Shown here: positions 59,724 through 64,000 of the stretch, in pieces
Layout: every line of letters begins with the position of its first letter
Numbering within the stretch: position 1 is the stretch's first letter
NCBI GenBank assembly: GCA_009781635.1
Contig: WQXU01000010.1
Coordinates: 1-64,000 of the forward strand
DNA from: Treponema sp.
GTDB taxonomy: Bacteria; Spirochaetota; Spirochaetia; Treponematales; Breznakiellaceae
Direction: 5' to 3'
DNA: 64,000 nt
Translations under genes and position numbers: made by a program
The notes under the pieces: model-generated
What the model was told of the DNA's origin: nothing
Databases searched by the model: none
Seen by the model: the letters and a program-made list of their open reading frames with translations, nothing else

Positions 59724-61592
59724 ATGGAAAGAAATACAATTTTGGCTGTTGTTTTATCCAGTATTGTTCTGATTGCTTCTTTTTTGATACAGGGCTATTT
59801 TGCAACACAACGTCAGCAGGCCTTAAGTGTTCAAATTCAGGAGCCTCAGGTAACAGCTGCAGAAACCGAACCCCAGCTTCAGGAAACTTCACCTGCGTTT
59901 CAAGCGGCGCCTGCATTGCAATCGGCGCCTGAACAGCAGTCAGCTTTTGCGGAAACCCCGGTTCAAATGGTGCCGCCGGAGAGCATTGAGCAATTATCGC
60001 AATTACAGGGAAATAACGTTCCCCTTGAGTATGTTACTATAGATACTGAACTATTCACTGCCGTTTTGACAAATGCAGGCGGCGATATGGTTTCATTTAA
60101 ATGGAAGGATGCAAGGAATAACACTTATGTAGATCTTATTCTTTCCGGCGACAATGAGGCGCGGGCTTTTTCCGTTGCTTTCGGCGATCATAACGCCCAG
60201 CCGATAACATCCAATTTTCATGTAAGAAAATTATCAAATTATTCCGTGGAATTTTACCATGATTTTTTTTCACCTAACGCCAATTACGGTACTGACGGAA
60301 GGTTCACTCTCAGAAAACGCTACGAATTTATCCCGAATGAATACATGTTCAGGCTCACAGTTTTCCTGGAAGGAGGTTTTTCCGTACCGGGCTTTAACTT
60401 TGCAGGAAACGCATATACATTGTCTTTTGGTCCGCAGATCGGCCCTCAGTTTGTCAAGCTAGATAACATATACGATTACCGTCATTACGACATTTTTACA
60501 AACGGCAGGCGCAGAACTGTAAAAGTTAACGATGTTATAGACAGCCGTCCGTCATGGGCTGCAATTACCGGAAAGTACTTTGCATTTATGGTAAGACCCC
60601 TGATTGCGCAGTACAGTATTATTTATTCTGATAAGGCGGAAGCGGGACTTGTTTCGGCTTCCAGGCTTAATATAGTGCGGCCTGCTGTAAATGTGTCGCA
60701 AATGGAAGATGTTTATCAATTTTATCTTGGGCCGAAAACCCAGGAAATTCTTGCCAATTACAATACCGGCAGAAACGAGTTTGGCATAAGGGATGCAAGC
60801 CTTAACGAAGTAGCAAGCTCGCGCGGTTTTTGGGGAATATTCTCACCGCTGGAAAAGCTGTTAAAATGGCTGCTGCTTTTATTTTACGGGATTGTTCAGA
60901 ACTACGGTATTGCAATTATTCTGCTGACATTGCTGATTAAAATTCTTTTCTTCCCCTTAACCAAAAAAGGATCGGAAGCCACATTGCGGATGCAGGCTCT
61001 TGCGCCCAGGATTAAGGAAATACAGGATAAGTATAAAAACAATCCGCAGAAATTACGGGCGGAGATGGGCAATTTTTATCAGCAGGAAGGTTATAACCCA
61101 GTTTCCGGATGCCTTCCCATGCTGCTTCAGCTGCCGATATTTATCGCCATGTATAATCTTTTTAACAATCATTTTGATCTTCGCGGCGCAGGGTTTATTC
61201 CCGGATGGATACCGGATCTTTCGGTTCCCGAATATATTGTGCAATTTCAGGACTTCAGAGTACCCATTTTCGGCTGGACAGCGTTAAGAGTCCTGCCGTT
61301 TATTTATGTTGGTTCGCAGCTGCTCTACGGCAAGGTAACCCAGATGCCGGGACAGCAGTCCAACAACCAGATGAAGATGATGTTATACGTCATGCCAATT
61401 GTTTTCTTTTTCATTCTTTACGATGTGCCGTCCGGGCTTTTGATATACTGGATTTTCTCAAACCTTTTAACGCTGGCCCAGCAGCTTGTCATTAACAAGT
61501 ATGTTATCAAAAAGAAAGCCGCACTTGAAAAGGCCCAGGCCGAACAGGAGCCCAAAATTGCTCCCGGTAAAAAGAAGAAAAAGAATTTTTAA
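59724..61592 (+). CDS. yidC: membrane protein insertase YidC
   Basis: A 622-residue insertase of the long, gram-negative type. An N-terminal membrane anchor (residues 5-25) is followed by a Gln/Pro-rich linker, a periplasmic beta domain (about 95-370), and the conserved five-helix core beginning GIVQNYGIAIILLTLLIKIL with PLTKKG, GCLPMLLQLPIFIAMYNLF and a lysine-rich cytosolic end. It inserts proteins alone and with SecYEG. The operon continues with jag. Confidence 0.96.
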   Translation: MERNTILAVVLSSIVLIASFLIQGYFATQRQQALSVQIQEPQVTAAETEPQLQETSPAFQAAPALQSAPEQQSAFAETPVQMVPPESIEQLSQLQGNNVPLEYVTIDTELFTAVLTNAGGDMVSFKWKDARNNTYVDLILSGDNEARAFSVAFGDHNAQPITSNFHVRKLSNYSVEFYHDFFSPNANYGTDGRFTLRKRYEFIPNEYMFRLTVFLEGGFSVPGFNFAGNAYTLSFGPQIGPQFVKLDNIYDYRHYDIFTNGRRRTVKVNDVIDSRPSWAAITGKYFAFMVRPLIAQYSIIYSDKAEAGLVSASRLNIVRPAVNVSQMEDVYQFYLGPKTQEILANYNTGRNEFGIRDASLNEVASSRGFWGIFSPLEKLLKWLLLLFYGIVQNYGIAIILLTLLIKILFFPLTKKGSEATLRMQALAPRIKEIQDKYKNNPQKLRAEMGNFYQQEGYNPVSGCLPMLLQLPIFIAMYNLFNNHFDLRGAGFIPGWIPDLSVPEYIVQFQDFRVPIFGWTALRVLPFIYVGSQLLYGKVTQMPGQQSNNQMKMMLYVMPIVFFFILYDVPSGLLIYWIFSNLLTLAQQLVINKYVIKKKAALEKAQAEQEPKIAPGKKKKKNF

Positions 61593-61630
61593 TTACAGAA
61601 TCATGGTTCTGCGCAGCATGAATTAAATTA

Positions 61631-61651
61631 CCTGATCGTTATGCGATCAGG
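61631..61651. promoter_or_regulatory. hairpin between yidC and jag
   Basis: CCTGATCG (61631-61638) and CGATCAGG (61644-61651) form a perfect 8-bp stem with a 5-base loop. There is no T-run, so it is more likely an RNA processing or stabilising element than a terminator. Confidence 0.5.
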
Positions 61652-61674
61652 AATTAGATAAGGAGATTACATAG

Positions 61675-62427
61675 ATGGAATTTGAATTTGAAGGCCGTAC
61701 AGAGAAAGAAGCAATTGACAGAGCGGCAGGTGAACTGGGTCTTGAAAAAGACGATTTTGATGTTGAAATTCTTGAAACCCAAAAAAGCGGTTTATTCAAG
61801 AAAGGCTTAGTGCGGATTAGAGTCCATGTTGGAAATTTCGCAAGCTCTTTTAAACCGTCTTCGCGCCCTGCGGAAGGCAACTCATATGCCGGCGGCGGCA
61901 TGGACAGGGATCGCATAGGAGGCCCTGCAAGCAAAGTGGTTTTCGGGGAGCCTGCTCCCCAGAACGAGTTTGAAGAAAAGATGATAGAGTTCACATCCGG
62001 TTTGATAGACCGCATGGGTTATCCCGGCAAGGCTTCTATTCTGTTTCGTGATAAAAACAAGCTTGGAATTAAAATCGATTCCGGGCATTCATCAATATTA
62101 ATTGGTAAAAAAGGCAAAAACCTTGACGCATTGCAGCTTCTGTTAAATATTTATGCAGGAAGGCTTGGCAAGGAAGAAACCCGCATAATTCTTGATACAG
62201 AAAATTACCGCATACGCCGTGAAGAATCGCTTGTGCGCCTTGCCTACAATGTGGCGGAGAAAGTCCGCGAGAGCCGCGGCTCTGTATTATTGGAACCGAT
62301 GAATCCCTTCGACAGGTGGCTTATACATACAACACTAAATGATATCGGCGATGTTGAAACCAAAAGCGAGGGAGATGGTTTATATAAACAGGTAAGGGTA
62401 TTCTACAGGGGATTAAAACAGGGTTGA
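61675..62427 (+). CDS. jag: Jag/KhpB-type RNA-binding protein
   Basis: A 250-residue protein with the Jag-N domain (EFEGRTEKEAIDRAAGELGL ... FDVEILETQKSGLF, residues 3-45), a KH domain with SSILIGKKGKNLDALQLLL (GxxG loop about 140) and an R3H domain with REESLVRLAYNVAEKVRESR ... PFDRWLIH. It binds RNA and in relatives affects cell elongation and small-RNA biology. AAGGAG precedes the ATG. Its position after yidC is the normal one. Confidence 0.93.
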   Translation: MEFEFEGRTEKEAIDRAAGELGLEKDDFDVEILETQKSGLFKKGLVRIRVHVGNFASSFKPSSRPAEGNSYAGGGMDRDRIGGPASKVVFGEPAPQNEFEEKMIEFTSGLIDRMGYPGKASILFRDKNKLGIKIDSGHSSILIGKKGKNLDALQLLLNIYAGRLGKEETRIILDTENYRIRREESLVRLAYNVAEKVRESRGSVLLEPMNPFDRWLIHTTLNDIGDVETKSEGDGLYKQVRVFYRGLKQG

Positions 62428-62436
62428 TGTAAATTA

Positions 62437-63240
62437 ATGAAAAGTATTATTTTACCGGTTATTATTTTCTCTTTTACTGCCTTCTCTGCGTTTTCTGCGC
62501 CGCTGGAGAGCCTTGTATCTGCCGCTCATGCGGCGCAGCTTCGTTCCAGCGGCGAAATTGTAATGCAGACTCAGCTGAGGAACCCTGTTCCCGGACTGGT
62601 TCCCAATAATAGCGATTTAAGGCGGCATGTTAATGCCGTAATGAGCTCTTTAAATCCCGGCACAATTGTAGAAGCCCTGTGCTTGTATAAAAAACCGGCT
62701 CCCTTTCATACATCTGTAAACAGCTGGGATGCAGAGCAGAAAACAGGCGTTTTTAACCAGATGCTTGCCATAAGCACTCTTACAGGCACCCAATATTATT
62801 CTGCAAGCCGCAATACAATGCGGACATTCTATGAAAGCTCTGTCATTATAGACGGGCCGTCAACCAGAAATCCGCTTGCGGATCCTGTCTTTTCCCAGCC
62901 TCCGGCAGCGCTGAGCCTCTATGCAAGGCAGAAAGATCTTACCTTTGGAGATAATATTTACCGGTATGACTGTGTAAATACAAGAGATGCCGTCTTTTTT
63001 ACCCAGGAAAATGTTACATCGTTAAATTACGGAATAATCCCGGCAGTGGGAAGAGGTAATCTAAGATCGATAGTAGCTGTCATTGATTGCGGCGATTCAA
63101 TTTTAATTTACATTGTTTCCATGGCAAGGACATTTTCTGTTCCCGGTATTGGAGAGAGAATCACAAATTCCTTCAGTAACAGGACAGAAGCTGTATTAAA
63201 ATGGCTTACAGGCAGATTGGACAGGGAATTATTCAATTAG
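62437..63240 (+). CDS. secreted protein of unknown function, DUF6675-like
   Basis: A 267-residue protein with a signal peptide (MKSIILPVIIFSFTAFSAFS, cleavage after SAFSA). The rest has KPAPFHTSVNSWDAEQKTGV, SALSLYARQKDLTFGDNIYR-like and IVAVIDCGDSILIYIVSMA segments, similar to a periplasmic protein family seen in spirochaetes. I cannot assign a function. It starts 9 bases after jag and so belongs to the same transcript. Confidence 0.6.
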   Translation: MKSIILPVIIFSFTAFSAFSAPLESLVSAAHAAQLRSSGEIVMQTQLRNPVPGLVPNNSDLRRHVNAVMSSLNPGTIVEALCLYKKPAPFHTSVNSWDAEQKTGVFNQMLAISTLTGTQYYSASRNTMRTFYESSVIIDGPSTRNPLADPVFSQPPAALSLYARQKDLTFGDNIYRYDCVNTRDAVFFTQENVTSLNYGIIPAVGRGNLRSIVAVIDCGDSILIYIVSMARTFSVPGIGERITNSFSNRTEAVLKWLTGRLDRELFN

Positions 63241-63535
63241 TGATTAGTAACAGGCTTTACGGACAGACGCCAATCAGGCTTATAAAAGAAATACAGTCTC
63301 AGGTTTAAATGTTGTTATTTTAAATATATTTAGTTATTTCATTTCCATTTTCCCGGGAATTATGTTATCATATATAATAACGGCTGATTATTCTGCAAAA
63401 GGCATGTATTGTCAGATTTTTGTAAGAATTAAATGTTTGATTGCCGAAAATTAACAAAGGCTTGTTCAAAGGAGCGGCGGATTAGTTCGCATTTCTTATA
63501 AAGCTTTATAATTATGTAATTAAGGACGGGTTGAT
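63241..63535. other. intergenic region before the DHH-type gene
   Basis: About 295 bases with no gene. ATCATATATAATAACGGC (about 63366-63384) holds a plausible -10 box; AAGGACGGG near 63522 is the ribosome site of the next gene. Confidence 0.4.
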
Positions 63536-64000
63536 ATGAGATTATTTACCAGATCTGACTTTGACGGTTTAGCCTGCGGTGCGCTTTTATCATATTTAGG
63601 ACTAATTAATGAATGGAAATTTGTCCATCCCAAAGATATCCAGGATGGTTTGGTTGAAGCGACAGACAATGATATTCTGGCAAATATTCCTTATATAAAA
63701 GGCTGCAAACTCTGGTTTGATCATCATTCAAGCGAATCTGAGCGTATGGGTGTAAATTCGTATTTTGAAGGCGTTTCAAAACAGGCTCCAAGCTGCGCAA
63801 GGGTTATTTACGAATATTACGGCGGTGATGCGAAATTGGGGCGGTTTGCGGAAATGATCCATTATGTCGATAAAGTGGACGCCGGCGATTTAACCACTGA
63901 TGAAATTCTCGATCCAAAGGGCTGGATACTCCTTGGGTTTATCATGGATCCGCGTACCGGTCTTGGCCGTTTCCGCAATTTTACAATCAGTAATTATGAT
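63536..64000 (+). CDS. DHH-type phosphoesterase-like protein, cut by the window edge
   Basis: The first 155 codons of a gene that runs off the window. It starts MRLFTRSDFDGLACGALLSY, with SDFDGLACG in place of the DHH family's first Asp motif (S-D-x-D-G), and has KLWFDHHSSESERMG (DHH motif) and MIHYVDKVDAGDL. The pattern fits exopolyphosphatase-like or oligoribonuclease-like members of the DHH superfamily with manganese at the active site. AAGGACGGG is before the ATG. The DHHA1 half would be outside the window. Confidence 0.8.
   Translation, partial: MRLFTRSDFDGLACGALLSYLGLINEWKFVHPKDIQDGLVEATDNDILANIPYIKGCKLWFDHHSSESERMGVNSYFEGVSKQAPSCARVIYEYYGGDAKLGRFAEMIHYVDKVDAGDLTTDEILDPKGWILLGFIMDPRTGLGRFRNFTISNYD

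Noticed and set aside
1..64000. tRNA or rRNA genes
   Set aside because: No T-loop (GGTTCRANTCC) with a matching cloverleaf and no rRNA-like stretch was found on reading both strands.

Overview
The window looks like part of a spirochaete chromosome, most likely a gut or rumen Treponema that grows on plant polysaccharide. The evidence is the gene order rpmH-rnpA-yidD-yidC-jag at the right end, the spirochaetal-type lipoproteins and outer-membrane-like proteins, a SUMF1-type lipoprotein with a Treponema-like variable tail, an Rpn-family nuclease, a four-helix-bundle intervening-sequence protein, and two xylanases (GH30, GH10). No rRNA, tRNA or CRISPR was seen. All similarity statements come from reading motifs; no database was searched.

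Layout. (1) 1-15 kb is AT-rich, accessory and partly decaying. It has two methyltransferases, a NIF3-like protein, an XRE-glyoxalase regulator, a PEBP lipoprotein with an in-frame TGA, a LytTR/DUF3021 pair, a CPBP protease, a ruined IS110-type element, an unrecognised three-gene membrane operon, a broken XRE-type gene and a lone 2TM-radical SAM gene. That last gene lies between two copies of the 3' end of a short-chain dehydrogenase gene. (2) 15.8-27.3 kb is a signalling block: FIST hybrid kinase, REC/HD-GYP protein, type II pantothenate kinase-like protein, CheA-like membrane kinase, divergent lipid-kinase-like protein, CheX, CheY and a barrel-like exported protein. (3) 27.3-33.9 kb has a GH13 glucosidase, a lipase lipoprotein, a DUF4143 ATPase behind 22-bp repeats, a toxin-antitoxin-like nucleotidyltransferase pair between two short repeats, mpg and an AraC regulator. 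(4) 34-41.7 kb has a GPH sugar transporter and an OFA transporter-iorA-iorB-paaK operon for aryl 2-oxoacid/aryl-CoA metabolism, then a plsC-like gene. (5) 42-49.4 kb has the diversifying SUMF1 lipoprotein, an Rpn nuclease, higA/higB, an Fe-S aldo/keto reductase, mazE-mazF-GH30 xylanase and a dksA-like gene. (6) 49.4-64 kb is core-like: lipid kinase, leuS, GH10 xylanase, lspA, aat-like, rpmH-rnpA-yidD-yidC-jag and a DHH-type protein cut by the window edge.

Three things stand out. First, leuS carries an in-frame insert of about 460 bp in its editing domain. The insert has G-rich and C-rich repeats at its ends and contains a complete four-helix-bundle (23S intervening-sequence type) gene in another reading frame; leuS stays open through it. 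Second, the SUMF1 lipoprotein ends in a run of NNC codons followed by an adenine-free stretch and two hairpins, the signature of a diversity-generating retroelement target. Its promoter spacer is a (CT)10 repeat, so both expression and sequence may vary. No reverse transcriptase or template repeat is in the window. Third, the 2TM-radical SAM gene with its own promoter and palindrome, bracketed by a duplicated gene end, and the unknown three-gene operon at 9.1-10.3 kb are candidates for undescribed accessory systems. Several core genes, including leuS, appear to be transcribed without a leader.
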